Assembly (NCBI GenBank): GCA_021824095.1
Contig: JAKALQ010000008.1
Span: 1 to 47,770 of the forward strand
Length of the DNA: 47,770 nt
From: Actinomycetes bacterium
GTDB taxonomy: Bacteria; Actinomycetota; Actinomycetes; S36-B12; UBA5976
Reading direction: 5' to 3'
Part shown: piece after piece, positions 35,800-45,472 of the stretch
Layout: the number at the start of each line of letters is the position of its first letter
How positions within the stretch are numbered: position 1 is the first letter of the stretch
The notes under the pieces: model-generated
What the model was told of the DNA's origin: nothing
Database searches by the model: none
Seen by the model: the letters and a program-made list of their open reading frames with translations, nothing else
Program-made: the position numbers and the translations under genes

Positions 35800-38700
35800 T
35801 CACGCCGACTCCCCCACGGCATGCAGGCGCTGGCTGATCACCTGGGTCACGCCATCACCGCGCATGGTGACGCCGTAGAGCGCATCCGCGATCTCCATGG
35901 TGCGCTTCTGGTGCGTGATGATGATGAGCTGCGACGAACCCTTGAGCTCGCCGAGCACGTCGATGAGCCGTCCGAGGTTCACGTCGTCGAGGGCGGCCTC
36001 GACCTCGTCGAGCACGTAGAACGGGCTCGGACGGGCCTTGAACAGCGCGACGAGGAAGGCGACGGCCGTGAGCGAGCGCTCACCGCCCGACAGCAGCGAC
36101 AGACGCTTGATCTTCTTGCCCGGCGGCCGCGCCTCGACCTCGATGCCAGTGGTGAGGAGGTTGTCCGGGTCGGTGAGCACGAGGCGCCCATCGCCGCCCG
36201 GGAACAGCCGGGAGAAGATGCCCTCGAACTCGCGTGCGGTATCGGCGAAGGCCTCGGCGAACACCTGCTGCACGCGATCGTCGACGTCACGGATGATGGA
36301 CATGAGGTCGGCGCGCGAGCGCTTGAGGTCATCGAGCTGCTCGTTGAGGAAGCGATGGCGCTCCTCGAGGGCGGCGTACTCCTCCAGGGCCAGGGGGTTG
36401 ACCTTGCCAAGGAGCTGCATGGCCCGCTCGGCTGCCTTGAGGCGCTTCTCCTGCTCGGCGCGCACATAGGGGTACGGCTCGGGGGCGGGGGCCTCCGGGT
36501 CGACCTCGTCGCCCGGCGCGGGCGGCGATGGCGGCACCATCTGGTCGGGCCCGAACTCGGCGATGAGGGTGACCGCATCGACACCAAGCTCCTCGAGGGC
36601 CCGGTTCTCGAGCGCTTCGATGCGCATGCGCTGCTCGGCCCGCGCCATCTCATCGCGGTGCACCGAGTCGACGAGCCCCTCGAGCTCGGCAGCGAGTTCG
36701 CGGCCGCGGGTGCGGATGGTGGTGCGCTCCTGCTCACGCACGGCGCGACGCTGCTCGATGGCGGCGCGGGCCTCACCGGCAGCCTGCAGCGACACCTCGA
36801 GGTGGGACAGGACGTGGAGGGCGGCCGCATGCACGGCAGCGGCGGTGGCCGCCTCGCGGGCCCGACGCTCACGACGCTCTGCGGCCCGACGGCGCGACTC
36901 ACGCTCGTCGCGTGCTGCCCGTTCCAGCGTCTCGGCACGCGTCGCGGTGGCGCGATGCCGCTCCTCACCGGTGCGTACGGCCAGGCGCGCCTCGACCTCA
37001 GCGCCCCGGGCTGCCTCCACCGCTGCGGTGAGTTCATCACGCGTGTCGGTGCCCGGCGCCTCGGTCGCCGGCTGGGCATCGAGGTCGGCAAGGCGCTGCT
37101 CAAGGTCGGCGAGGGTGGCGACATCGGCCGCGCGCGCCTGCGCCTGCGCCGCCAGCCCACGCTCGAGGCGCTCGGCCTCCGCGTTCGCGGCACGGGCGAC
37201 GGACCCGAGGTGGCCGAGCTGCTCGGCCACCGCTGCCATGGTGGCGTCCGACTCGTGGAGTGCCGCCAGTGCCCGCTCGACGGCGTCCTCGGCGGTGCGG
37301 ACCCGCTCCTGCGCGGCAACGAGCTCGAAGCGGATGGACTCGCGTCGTGCAGCGACGGCCTCGGCACGCTCACGCGCCTCCTGCAGTGCCGCCTGCACCT
37401 CGAGCAGCGACGACGCATGATGCGACCCGCCGACCACACGGGTGCGTGAGAGCAGGTCACCCTCGGGGGTGACCGCGACCGCATTGGGGCGCTCGCGGAC
37501 GAGGGCGCGCGCGGCCGCAAGGTCGGGCACCACGACGACACCCCGCAGCAGCGAGCGCACGGCGCTGCGGATGCCAGCCGGCGCATCGACGAGGTCGACC
37601 GCGAGCAGGTGGCCATCGGGAAGTCGTTGGCCGACCGGATCACCGGCGGCCTCGTTCGCCGAGCCGAGGAGGATCGACGCGCGACCACCGTCGCGGCCCT
37701 TGAGGAAGCTGATGGCGTCGATGGCGCCGTCGAGGTCGGCCACGGCGACCGCGTCGGCGGCCTCACCGAGGGCGGACGCGATGGCGGCCTCGTACCCGGG
37801 ACGCACCCGGACAAGCGCCGCCACCGAGCCGAGCAGGCCGGACACCTCGGTACCGGCAGCAAGCAGGTTGGCCGGGCCGTCCTGACGCTGCAGCGCCATG
37901 GCGAGGGCCTCGGCGCGCGCCTGGTGAGCGGCACGCTCACGGTCGAGGCCGGCGTCCTCGGCCCGCAGCGCGTCGAGTTCGGTCTGTGCCTGCGTGAGCG
38001 CATCGAGCGCTTCCTCGTGGGCGTCGTCGAGGCCCGCCTCACCCATGCTCATGCCGGCGACGCGCTGCTCAAGGGCGGCGAAGTCACCGGTGGCGGCCTG
38101 CGCCCGTTGGCGGGCATCGGCGATCTGGGCGGCGAGCCGCTCGCGTTCGGCATCACGGGCGTCGATGCGCTGGCGAGCCGCCTCGACCTGCCCGACGAGG
38201 TGGGTACGACCATTGCGTCGATCGGCTGCCGCACGTTCGGCCTCGGCGATGCGGCGCACCTCGGCAGCGAGCCCCGCCTCGGCTTCGGCGCGCAGGCGCA
38301 CCGCGGAGCCGAGCACCGCGCGATCGGCCTCGACCTGTCGCTGCAGGTCGGCCTCCTCGACGCGGGCAGCGCGCGCCTCCGCGTCGAGCTCCTCCGGGTC
38401 GCGGCCGCGGGCGTCCTCCTCCTCGGGGGCGAGGACGCGGATGCGGTCGGCCGTGAGCGACACCATGCCGGCATAGCGCTCGCGCATGCTCGAGAGCCGG
38501 TACCAGGTCTCCTGGGCCCGTGCCACCTCGGGCGCGTCCGCCTGCAGCTCGGCTTCGAGCACGGCCTCGCGCGACTGCACCTCGGCCAGCGCCGTCTCGA
38601 CTGCGGTGCGACGCTCACGCAGCGCCGTCTCGTCGGCGATCTCGGCCTCGAGCGCCGCGCGCAACTGCACAATGTCGTCGGCGAGGATGCGGCTCTTCGC

Positions 38701-39372
38701 GTCGCGCAGGTCGGTCTGGATCACCTGTGCGCGGCGGGCTACCTCGGCCTGCTTGCCGAGCGGGGTGAGCTGGCGTCGCAGCTCGGTGGTGAGGTCCTGC
38801 ACGCGCGTGAGGTTGCCCTGCATGGCCTCGAGCTTGCGCAGCGCCTTCTCCTTGCGCTTGCGGTGCTTGAGGACGCCGGCCGCCTCCTCAACGAAGCCGC
38901 GGCGCTCCTCGGGCGTGGCGTGGAGGATGGTGTCGAGCTGGCCCTGGCCCACGATGACGTGCATCTCACGGCCGATGCCGGAGTCGGAGAGCAGCTCCTG
39001 CACGTCGAGCAGTCGACATTGCTCCCCGTTGATGGCGTACTCGGAACCGCCATTGCGGAACATGATGCGCGAGATGGTGACCTCGGCATACTCGATGGGC
39101 AGGGCGCCGTCACTGTTGTCGATGGTGAGGATCACCTCGGCCCGGCCGAGTGGGGCGCGGCCGGCAGTGCCGGCGAAGATGACGTCCTCCATCTTGCCGC
39201 CACGCAGCGACTTGGCGCCCTGCTCGCCCATGACCCAGGCGAGGGCATCGACGACGTTGGACTTGCCGGAGCCGTTGGGGCCGACGACGCAGGTGACGCC
39301 CGGCTCCAGCTCGAGCGTGGTGGAGGAGGCGAAGGACTTGAATCCGCGCAGGGTGAGGCTCTTCAGGTACAC
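35800..39372 (-). CDS. smc: Chromosome segregation protein SMC
   Basis: SMC ATPase (1190 aa) that compacts and segregates the chromosome with ScpAB. Walker A is GPNGSGKSN at 31-39. Two long coiled-coil arms flank a hinge around residues 500-650 (LLGSVAALVRVRPGYEAAIASAL, in part). The C-terminal head has LSLLSGGERSLTAVAFLVALF (in part) and Walker B YVLDEVEAALDDVNL. The protein starts with GTG (VYLKSLTLRGFKSFA). It is upstream of ftsY, as in other actinobacteria. Long plus-strand open frames across it are antisense shadows. Confidence 0.97.
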   Translation of the reverse strand: MYLKSLTLRGFKSFASSTTLELEPGVTCVVGPNGSGKSNVVDALAWVMGEQGAKSLRGGKMEDVIFAGTAGRAPLGRAEVILTIDNSDGALPIEYAEVTISRIMFRNGGSEYAINGEQCRLLDVQELLSDSGIGREMHVIVGQGQLDTILHATPEERRGFVEEAAGVLKHRKRKEKALRKLEAMQGNLTRVQDLTTELRRQLTPLGKQAEVARRAQVIQTDLRDAKSRILADDIVQLRAALEAEIADETALRERRTAVETALAEVQSREAVLEAELQADAPEVARAQETWYRLSSMRERYAGMVSLTADRIRVLAPEEEDARGRDPEELDAEARAARVEEADLQRQVEADRAVLGSAVRLRAEAEAGLAAEVRRIAEAERAAADRRNGRTHLVGQVEAARQRIDARDAERERLAAQIADARQRAQAATGDFAALEQRVAGMSMGEAGLDDAHEEALDALTQAQTELDALRAEDAGLDRERAAHQARAEALAMALQRQDGPANLLAAGTEVSGLLGSVAALVRVRPGYEAAIASALGEAADAVAVADLDGAIDAISFLKGRDGGRASILLGSANEAAGDPVGQRLPDGHLLAVDLVDAPAGIRSAVRSLLRGVVVVPDLAAARALVRERPNAVAVTPEGDLLSRTRVVGGSHHASSLLEVQAALQEARERAEAVAARRESIRFELVAAQERVRTAEDAVERALAALHESDATMAAVAEQLGHLGSVARAANAEAERLERGLAAQAQARAADVATLADLEQRLADLDAQPATEAPGTDTRDELTAAVEAARGAEVEARLAVRTGEERHRATATRAETLERAARDERESRRRAAERRERRAREAATAAAVHAAALHVLSHLEVSLQAAGEARAAIEQRRAVREQERTTIRTRGRELAAELEGLVDSVHRDEMARAEQRMRIEALENRALEELGVDAVTLIAEFGPDQMVPPSPPAPGDEVDPEAPAPEPYPYVRAEQEKRLKAAERAMQLLGKVNPLALEEYAALEERHRFLNEQLDDLKRSRADLMSIIRDVDDRVQQVFAEAFADTAREFEGIFSRLFPGGDGRLVLTDPDNLLTTGIEVEARPPGKKIKRLSLLSGGERSLTAVAFLVALFKARPSPFYVLDEVEAALDDVNLGRLIDVLGELKGSSQLIIITHQKRTMEIADALYGVTMRGDGVTQVISQRLHAVGESA

Positions 39373-39492
39373 CTGCGGCCCTCCTCCCGGATCACGCGAA
39401 CCCTATCGCCGGGGCGTCCACGATCCGGGGAATCGCCTGTGTGCCCAGGGGCCGGGGTACCCCGAGACGGAGGAGCGGCTTACATTGCATCC

Positions 39493-42009
39493 ATGCGGCA
39501 GGGACAGCCGGATGGCGTCGCAGCGGGGACCGCGCATGGGCGATCACCTCGGTGGGTCGGTGCCGTCCTCATCACCGTGCTCGCGATTGCCGCAGTGCAG
39601 TGGTGGAGCGTCACCACCGGGCTCGGCCCCATCACCTACCCGTGCGTGGGATGGAGCCAGACCCTGTGGCTGCTGGAGCGCATGCCGCAGACGGTGACTT
39701 TCGTCGCGCTGGCCCTGCTCCTGCAGTCGCGCACCGATGCCACCACCGGACGGATCGTCGTGGCGCGGGTCCTCGCCCTGCTCGGCCTGGCGAGTGCCGC
39801 GGTCCTCGCCTACGAGGTTGTCCGGGGCACGCGCGTCTCCATTGCGGACACCCTCCTGCTCGATGGCGTCGGACGCTCGGCATGCGCTGCCGTCTCGCAC
39901 CGCTATCCAGCGGCCGCCGCTGTCATCGGCCTCCTCGCCCTCGCCGCCCTGGTGCTGCGCCTTCGCGGGCCCGTCGCACGCACACTCCTCGCCGGCGGCT
40001 GGACGGGTGCCGTCGTGGCCACCGCGATCGGCGCCTACCGCTACCTCGGCACCGGCATCGGCACCCTGGAGGGCGGCACGCCCTTCCACATGTCGCTCAT
40101 GGCGGTCCTCGCCTTCGGTGGCCTGGCAGCGTCGATCGCCGGCCTGCAGCCGGATCTGCAGCCCGTCGACACCCTGCGCCGGCGCCTCGGGACGCGTGGC
40201 TGGTGGGCCGTGCTCCCCGTGCTCATCGGCATCCCCGCGGGTCAACTGCTGGCGCGGGCACTGCTGCACCAGCTCGGACTCTCGGACGACAACGCCGACT
40301 GGATCGCCATCCTCGGCGTCTCCGTGCTCGTAAGCGGCGCGATCATGGCGCTGCGTGCGCGGGAGCAGCGCGAGGTGCTGCGTCGTCAGGAACTGTCCGC
40401 GCACTACCGACTGCTGGCCGAGAACGCCTCCGACGTGGTTTGGCAGGTGGCGGCCGATGGGCATCTGGAGTGGGTGTCGGAGTCGTCCCATCGCATCCTC
40501 GGGCGCACCGCGGAGCATTTGCTCGGCACGAACATGCTCGACCTCGTCGACGACGCCGACCGGCCCGCCATCCTCGCCTCGCTCGCGCACCTGTCGGAGA
40601 CGGGCAGTTGCGGCGGCGAGTACCGCTTCATCCGAGCCGACGGATCACGCGTCTGGCTGGCCGTCACCGCCAACCTGGCCCAGTCCGAGCGGGGGGCCGT
40701 GCGGGTGGCCGGCCTGCATGACGTCACCGTCGAGCACGAGGCACGCGAGGAGCTGGCCCATCAGGCCTTCCACGATCACCTCACCGGCCTGCGCAACCAC
40801 GCCTGGCTCATTGAGGCGCTGGCCGACGACCTGCGCGCATCGCGCCGCTCGGGACGATCCACCGCGCTGCTCTTCGTCGACCTCGACCACTTCAAGGTCA
40901 TCAATGACTCCCTCGGTCATGCGGTCGGCGATGAGGTGCTGCGCATCGTCGCCGAGCGTCTCGCCGCGTGCGTCGGCACGGAGGCTCGGCTGGCGCGATT
41001 CAGCGGCGACGCCTTCGTCGTCGTCATGCCCGAGGTCACCGGCATCAGTGAGGTCGAGGCGCTCGCCCAGCGCCTCACGGAGGCCATCGCGGCCGGCATC
41101 CCCATCGGGGCGCACCACACCGTCATGACCGCCTCGATCGGCATCGCACTGTCCGCATCCGACACCACCGAGCACACACTGCTGCGGGACGCCGACGCGG
41201 CCGTCTTCAAGGCGAAGGAGGAGGGCCGCGGGCGGTGGCACTTCTTCGATGCGTCCATGCACCGCGCCGCCCTCGATCGCTTCACGCTGGAGGCCCAGAT
41301 CCGGGCCGGTATCACCCGCAACGAGTTCCGCATGCACTACCAACCGGTGGTCGACCTCGCCGACCTGCGGGTCGTCGGCTACGAGGCACTCATCCGCTGG
41401 CAGCACCCCGACCGCGGGCTGCTGGCGCCCGGCGCCTTCCTCGACATCGCCGAGGAGACGGGCCTCGTCGTCGACCTGTGTGCCTACACCGTCGAGGAGG
41501 TGTGCCGGGAACTCGCGGAGCGCACCACGTTCACCGGCACCATCGCCATGAACTTCTCGGCCATCCAGCTGCGACGTCCGGACTGGCAGGAGGGACTGCT
41601 CACGTCCCTCGATGCCTGGGGCGTGGATCCCGGACGCATCATCGTCGAACTCACCGAGACGGCGGCCCTGCGGCTGTCGCCGGAGAACATCGAGGGCCTG
41701 CGCGCACTGCGCGACCGGGGTGTCGGCATCGACCTCGACGACTTCGGCACCGGCTACTCGTCGCTCGCGGTCGTCCGCCAGCTGCCGATCACCGGTCTCA
41801 AGCTCGATCGCTCCTTCGTGGCCCGCATCACCGAGCCCGACTCCGCGGCGGTCGCGGAGGCCGTGCAGACGCTCGTCGACCGACTGGACCTCACCGCGGT
41901 GGCGGAGGGCATCGAGACCGAGGAGCAACTCGAGGCCGTGCGCGGATTGGGCTGGCGGCGCGGGCAGGGGTACCTGTTCGGGCGCCCCGCACCGCTGCCG
42001 CCCGCCTGA
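39493..42009 (+). CDS. Membrane PAS-GGDEF-EAL protein with degenerate GGDEF
   Basis: c-di-GMP signalling protein (838 aa). The N-terminal 290 residues hold about 7-8 hydrophobic helices forming an unclassified membrane sensor. A PAS domain (about 302-417, YRLLAENASDVVWQVAADG) follows, then a GGDEF domain (about 425-580) with S504-G-D-A-F508 in place of GGDEF, and an EAL domain (about 588-835). The EAL motifs are complete: E631-A-L (YEALIRWQHP), MNFSAIQL, ELTE, DLDDFGTGYSSL and LKLDRSFV, with EGIETEEQLE at the end. I infer a phosphodiesterase with an inactive cyclase domain. The longer open frame upstream is antisense to smc. Confidence 0.88.
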   Translation: MRQGQPDGVAAGTAHGRSPRWVGAVLITVLAIAAVQWWSVTTGLGPITYPCVGWSQTLWLLERMPQTVTFVALALLLQSRTDATTGRIVVARVLALLGLASAAVLAYEVVRGTRVSIADTLLLDGVGRSACAAVSHRYPAAAAVIGLLALAALVLRLRGPVARTLLAGGWTGAVVATAIGAYRYLGTGIGTLEGGTPFHMSLMAVLAFGGLAASIAGLQPDLQPVDTLRRRLGTRGWWAVLPVLIGIPAGQLLARALLHQLGLSDDNADWIAILGVSVLVSGAIMALRAREQREVLRRQELSAHYRLLAENASDVVWQVAADGHLEWVSESSHRILGRTAEHLLGTNMLDLVDDADRPAILASLAHLSETGSCGGEYRFIRADGSRVWLAVTANLAQSERGAVRVAGLHDVTVEHEAREELAHQAFHDHLTGLRNHAWLIEALADDLRASRRSGRSTALLFVDLDHFKVINDSLGHAVGDEVLRIVAERLAACVGTEARLARFSGDAFVVVMPEVTGISEVEALAQRLTEAIAAGIPIGAHHTVMTASIGIALSASDTTEHTLLRDADAAVFKAKEEGRGRWHFFDASMHRAALDRFTLEAQIRAGITRNEFRMHYQPVVDLADLRVVGYEALIRWQHPDRGLLAPGAFLDIAEETGLVVDLCAYTVEEVCRELAERTTFTGTIAMNFSAIQLRRPDWQEGLLTSLDAWGVDPGRIIVELTETAALRLSPENIEGLRALRDRGVGIDLDDFGTGYSSLAVVRQLPITGLKLDRSFVARITEPDSAAVAEAVQTLVDRLDLTAVAEGIETEEQLEAVRGLGWRRGQGYLFGRPAPLPPA

Positions 42010-42047
42010 CGAGGAGCTGCGATCGGGCCCGGACCCGCACATGCGAA

Positions 42048-42075
42048 AGCCCCCCGCAGCGAACTGCGAGGGGCT
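42048..42075. terminator. Terminator after tRNA-Phe and GGDEF/EAL gene
   Basis: 12-bp arms 42048-42059 and 42064-42075 (one G-T pair) close a CGAA/TTCG tetraloop. On the minus strand the stem is followed by TTTCG and lies 7 nt after tRNA-Phe. On the plus strand it is 38 nt after the GGDEF/EAL stop, so it may serve both. Confidence 0.8.
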
Positions 42076-42081
42076 GCCCGG

Positions 42082-42155
42082 TGGTCAGGGGCGGGGTCGA
42101 ACCGCCGACCTTCCACTTTTCAGGCGGACGCTCGTACCAACTGAGCTACCTGACC
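42082..42155 (-). tRNA. tRNA-Phe (GAA)
   Basis: 74-nt cloverleaf on the minus strand. The 7-bp acceptor stem is GGTCAGG/CCTGACC, the D stem GCTC/GAGC, the anticodon loop CTGAAAA with anticodon GAA, and the T arm GGCGG-TTCGACC-CCGCC. Discriminator A is followed by CCG, so the CCA end is not encoded. It follows bldC on the same strand and has its own terminator. Confidence 0.95.
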
Positions 42156-42203
42156 GGAGCGGCGGCATCCTATGGGACCGCGGCAGCCGCGGGCCAATCG
42201 ACG

Positions 42204-42404
42204 TCAACTCGCGTGGGGCATGCGCGGGTGCTCCCCGGCGAGCAGGGCCTCCACGTCGCCGGCTCGGTAGCGCCGATGCCCGCCGAGGGTGCGCACATAC
42301 TGCAACTTGCCCGCCTGGGCCCAGCGCGTCACCGTCTTCGGGTCGACCCGGAACATGGCCGCCACCTCGCGCGGGGTGAGCAGGCGGTCGGGATCCTTCG
42401 ACAT
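42204..42404 (-). CDS. bldC: BldC-family helix-turn-helix regulator
   Basis: Small MerR-like DNA-binding protein (66 aa). RLLTPREVAAMFRVDPKTVT, then RWAQAGKLQYVRTLGGHRRYR, is almost the BldC sequence of streptomycetes, where it controls development by cooperative head-to-tail DNA binding. ATG 42404 is chosen because GGAGG lies 6 nt upstream. Longer frames upstream are not supported. The conserved neighbourhood with DUF3073 and purM-purF supports the call. In non-sporulating actinobacteria its role is unclear. Confidence 0.92.
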   Translation of the reverse strand: MSKDPDRLLTPREVAAMFRVDPKTVTRWAQAGKLQYVRTLGGHRRYRAGDVEALLAGEHPRMPHAS

Positions 42405-42570
42405 GGGCACCTCCTGCCGTGGAGTGTGCCATCCGGCGGACGCCGGACATAGGGCCAAAGGCGCAGTTTCGCCCGATCCGTCATGGTTCCGGGCATGACG
42501 CCGTTCGGCGCATCCGATATCCTTCGCGGACGACAAATCGCTCACACTGATGCAGCAAGGGGGCTGAGCC
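42405..42570. promoter_or_regulatory. Divergent bldC / DUF3073 promoter region
   Basis: 166-nt gap between divergent genes. It must hold both promoters. A short stem (TCCGG/CCGGA near 42433-42448) is present. I saw no AATT-based BldC site and no confident -35/-10 pair. Confidence 0.4.
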
Positions 42571-42807
42571 ATGGGGCGCGGCCGGGCCAAGGCAAAGCAG
42601 CAGCGGGTCGCCCGCGAGTTGAAGTACGGCGGGCCCGACACCGACCTGAATCGCCTCGCAGCAGAGCTCTCCGCCGAGCGGTCCACGCGACCGTCGTTCG
42701 CGGATGAGGAATCCGACGAGGACAAGTACGCGGACTGGATCGACGCCGAGTCTGACGAAGACGCCGTCGAGGACGACGAGGACGAGGAGTCGGACGAGCG
42801 TCGCTGA
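42571..42807 (+). CDS. DUF3073 domain-containing protein
   Basis: Small protein (78 aa) of unknown function found across actinobacteria. The basic N terminus (MGRGRAKAKQQRVARELKY) and DLNRLAAEL segment are the conserved part. The tail is very acidic (Asp/Glu-rich, EDAVEDDEDEESDE). The ATG has AAGGGGG upstream. It lies next to purM, as in Streptomyces. Confidence 0.93.
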   Translation: MGRGRAKAKQQRVARELKYGGPDTDLNRLAAELSAERSTRPSFADEESDEDKYADWIDAESDEDAVEDDEDEESDERR

Positions 42808-42843
42808 CGCGACCGCATCGCACACGAGACTGCCATCGGGTGG

Positions 42844-42865
42844 GGGCGCCGCAGGTGCGGCGCCC
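42844..42865. terminator. Bidirectional terminator between DUF3073 and purM
   Basis: Perfect 9-bp GC stem (arms 42844-42852 and 42857-42865, 4-nt loop) between convergent genes. The plus-strand side is followed by CTTC; the minus-strand side by CCCCACC. No long T-tract. Confidence 0.7.
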
Positions 42866-42868
42866 GCT

Positions 42869-43972
42869 TCATGCCCGGTGGTCGCCCACCAGGGTCACAG
42901 CACCACCGGTGCCACCCTTTGGCTCTGCGTCCCCCTGCTCCCCCTCGCGCCGCTCACGCACCGTGCCCGCGAGCCAGGCGTCGACCCCACGTGCCGTGAG
43001 TCGCGCAACGGCCGCATCCGCGGCGTCCGCTCCCACGACGGCGAACATGCCGATGCCCTGGTTCAGGGTGCGCTCGAGTTCGACCCGGCGCACATGGCCA
43101 AGGTCGCCGATGAGCCCGAACACGGGGTGCGGCACCCAGCTGCCGCGGTCGATGTCGGCCGCCAGGTGCGGGGGCAGCACACGCGCCAGGTTCGCGGCCA
43201 GCCCGCCCCCGGTGACGTGTGCGAAGACGCGCACGTCGACGGCCTCGGCCAGGTCGAGGCAGTCGAGGGTGTAGATGCGGGTTGGCTCGAGCAGCTCCTC
43301 GCCGAGCGTGCGGCCGAGCACGTCGACATGTCGGTCGAGCGCGAGCCCGGCATTGCGGCCGTCCTCACCAAGCAGGACGTAGCGGGCGAGGGAGTAGCCA
43401 TTGGAGTGCAGGCCGCTTGAGCGCATCGCGATGACGACGTCACCCGCGCACACCCGATGCGCGCCGAGCATGGCATCGGCCTCGACGACGCCGGTGCCCG
43501 CGCCGGCGACGTCGTACTCGTCGGGCTCCATGAGGCCGGGGTGCTCGGCCGTCTCGCCGCCGAGGAGCGCCACCCCTGCCTGACGGCATCCCTCGGCGAT
43601 GCCGGTGACGATGGCCGCGATGCGCTCGGGCACCACCTGGCCACAGGCGATGTAGTCGGTCATGAAGAGCGGCTCGGCGCCGACGACGACGAGGTCGTCG
43701 ACGACCATCGCGACAAGGTCGATGCCGATGGTGTCGTGGCGGCCCATGGCCCGCGCGACGGCCACCTTGGTGCCGACCCCGTCCGTGGAGGTGGCGAGCA
43801 GCGGCCGACGGAAGCGGGTGAGGGCGCTGGCGTCGAAGAGCCCGGCGAAGCCCCCGAGGTCCCCGACGCTCTCGGGGCGCTGGGCGGACCGGACCGACGC
43901 CTTCATGAGGGCGACGGCGCGCTCCCCCGCCTCGACGTCGACGCCGGCGGCGGCGTAGGTGGCGTCACTCAT
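42869..43972 (-). CDS. purM: Phosphoribosylformylglycinamidine cyclo-ligase (AIR synthetase)
   Basis: PurM (367 aa) makes 5-aminoimidazole ribonucleotide from FGAM with ATP in purine synthesis. Motifs are YAAAGVDVEAGERAV at the N terminus, LATSTDGVGTKVAVA, GIDLVAMVVDDLVVVGAEPL (in part), LLGGETAEHPG and RSSGLHSNGYSLAR. FAHVTGGGLAANLARVLP and LNQGIGMFAVV belong to the second domain. The first codons overlap the purF end by 8 nt. Confidence 0.97.
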   Translation of the reverse strand: MSDATYAAAGVDVEAGERAVALMKASVRSAQRPESVGDLGGFAGLFDASALTRFRRPLLATSTDGVGTKVAVARAMGRHDTIGIDLVAMVVDDLVVVGAEPLFMTDYIACGQVVPERIAAIVTGIAEGCRQAGVALLGGETAEHPGLMEPDEYDVAGAGTGVVEADAMLGAHRVCAGDVVIAMRSSGLHSNGYSLARYVLLGEDGRNAGLALDRHVDVLGRTLGEELLEPTRIYTLDCLDLAEAVDVRVFAHVTGGGLAANLARVLPPHLAADIDRGSWVPHPVFGLIGDLGHVRRVELERTLNQGIGMFAVVGADAADAAVARLTARGVDAWLAGTVRERREGEQGDAEPKGGTGGAVTLVGDHRA

Positions 43973-45455
43973 GGTTCAACCTCACGGGCGTCTCGAGGGC
44001 GTACTTGCCGAGGAGCTCGGGGGACGGCAACGGGATGGGGTACTCGCCGTCGAAGCAGGCACGGCACAGGCTGTCGGCGGGCTGCCCGGTGGACGCCACG
44101 AGCTCACCGAGGGACACGAAGCCGAGGGAGTCGGCGTTGATGGAGCGTGCGATCTGCTCCGGCGTCATGCTCGTCGAGATGAGCTCGGCGCGGGTGGCGA
44201 AGTCGATGCCGTAGAAGCAGGGCCAGACCACGGGCGGCGACGAGATGCGCACATGCACCTCGGCCGCACCAGCCTCGCGGAGCATGCGGACGATGGCCCG
44301 TTGCGTGTTGCCACGGACGATGGAGTCATCGACCACGACGAGGCGGCGGCCGTGGATCACCTCGCGCAGGGGGTTGAGCTTGAGGCGGATGCCGAGCTGG
44401 CGGATCGTCTGCGAGGGCTGGATGAAGGTGCGACCCACGTAGGCGTTCTTGATGATGCCCTGGGCGAATGGGATGCCCGACTCCTGCGCGTAGCCGATGG
44501 CTGCGGGGGTACCGGACTCGGGCACGGGGATGACGAGGTCGGCATCCACCGGGTGCTCGCGCGCGAGGCGTCGGCCGATCTCCGTGCGCACCGCGTGGAT
44601 GGTGTGGCCGTCGAGCAGGGAGTCCGGGCGGGCGAGGTACACGAACTCGAAGAGGCAGCCCTTGCGTGCGGCTTCCGCGAAGCGCGTGGAGCGAAGGCCC
44701 TGCTCGTCGATGGCGAGCAGCTCGCCGGGCTCGATGTCGCGCACATAGCTGGCACCGACGATGTCGAGTGCGGCCGTCTCGCTCGCCACGACCCAGCCGC
44801 GTTCGAGCCGGCCGAGCACGAGCGGTCGCACGCCCTGCGGATCGCGGGCGGCGTAGAGCGTCTGATGGTCCATGAAGACGAGTGAGAAGGCGCCGCGCAC
44901 TCGGGCCAGCTCGATGCGCGCGGACTCCTCGAGGGATCGGTCGGGGTGGGCAGCGAGCAGGGCGGTGAGGATCTCGGTGTCGGTGGAGGCCGCGGAGGCG
45001 TCCTCGGTGCCGGGGATGGTGCCGAGGTCGTCGCGCAGTTCCTGGAGGAAGGCCCGCAGCTCGTGGGTGTTCACGAGGTTGCCGTTGTGGCCGAGGGCGA
45101 GGTGCCCCGTGGCAGTGGAGCGGAAGGTCGGTTGCGCGTTCTGCCACACGCTCGAGCCGGTCGTCGAGTAGCGGGCGTGACCGATGGCGATGTGGCCGGT
45201 GAGGGTGGCGAGCGTCGTCTCGTTGAAAACCTGGGAGACGAGGCCCATGTCCTTGAAGACGAGGATGCGGTGCCCGTCGCTCGCTGCGATGCCCGCGGAT
45301 TCCTGGCCGCGGTGCTGCAGGGCGTACAGGCCGTAGTAGGTGAGTTTCGCGACGTCCTCGCCCGGCGCCCAGACGCCGAAGACGCCGCACGCGTCCTGCG
45401 GGCCCTTCTCGCCGGGAAGGATGTCGTGGGACAGCAGTCCGTCGCCTCGCGTCAC
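43965..45455 (-). CDS. purF: Amidophosphoribosyltransferase
   Basis: PurF (496 aa) makes phosphoribosylamine from PRPP and glutamine, the first step of purine synthesis. The N-terminal Cys nucleophile is expected at C23 (DACGVFGVW), implying a 22-residue propeptide. The PRPP-binding site is VVVDDSIVRGNTQRAIV. Cysteines in KGCLFEF, PCFYGID and SLCRACFDG match the 4Fe-4S ligands of the Bacillus-type enzyme. The GTG start is at 45455. A long palindrome lies upstream. Confidence 0.97.
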   Translation of the reverse strand: MTRGDGLLSHDILPGEKGPQDACGVFGVWAPGEDVAKLTYYGLYALQHRGQESAGIAASDGHRILVFKDMGLVSQVFNETTLATLTGHIAIGHARYSTTGSSVWQNAQPTFRSTATGHLALGHNGNLVNTHELRAFLQELRDDLGTIPGTEDASAASTDTEILTALLAAHPDRSLEESARIELARVRGAFSLVFMDHQTLYAARDPQGVRPLVLGRLERGWVVASETAALDIVGASYVRDIEPGELLAIDEQGLRSTRFAEAARKGCLFEFVYLARPDSLLDGHTIHAVRTEIGRRLAREHPVDADLVIPVPESGTPAAIGYAQESGIPFAQGIIKNAYVGRTFIQPSQTIRQLGIRLKLNPLREVIHGRRLVVVDDSIVRGNTQRAIVRMLREAGAAEVHVRISSPPVVWPCFYGIDFATRAELISTSMTPEQIARSINADSLGFVSLGELVASTGQPADSLCRACFDGEYPIPLPSPELLGKYALETPVRLNHE

Positions 45456-45472
45456 GCCCGGGAGTCTACGGC

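Noticed and set aside
37609-39492. Very long plus-strand open frame running through smc into the GGDEF/EAL gene
   Set aside because: It is antisense to smc, whose SMC domains are unmistakable. High GC keeps antisense frames open. Only the part from ATG 39493 codes.
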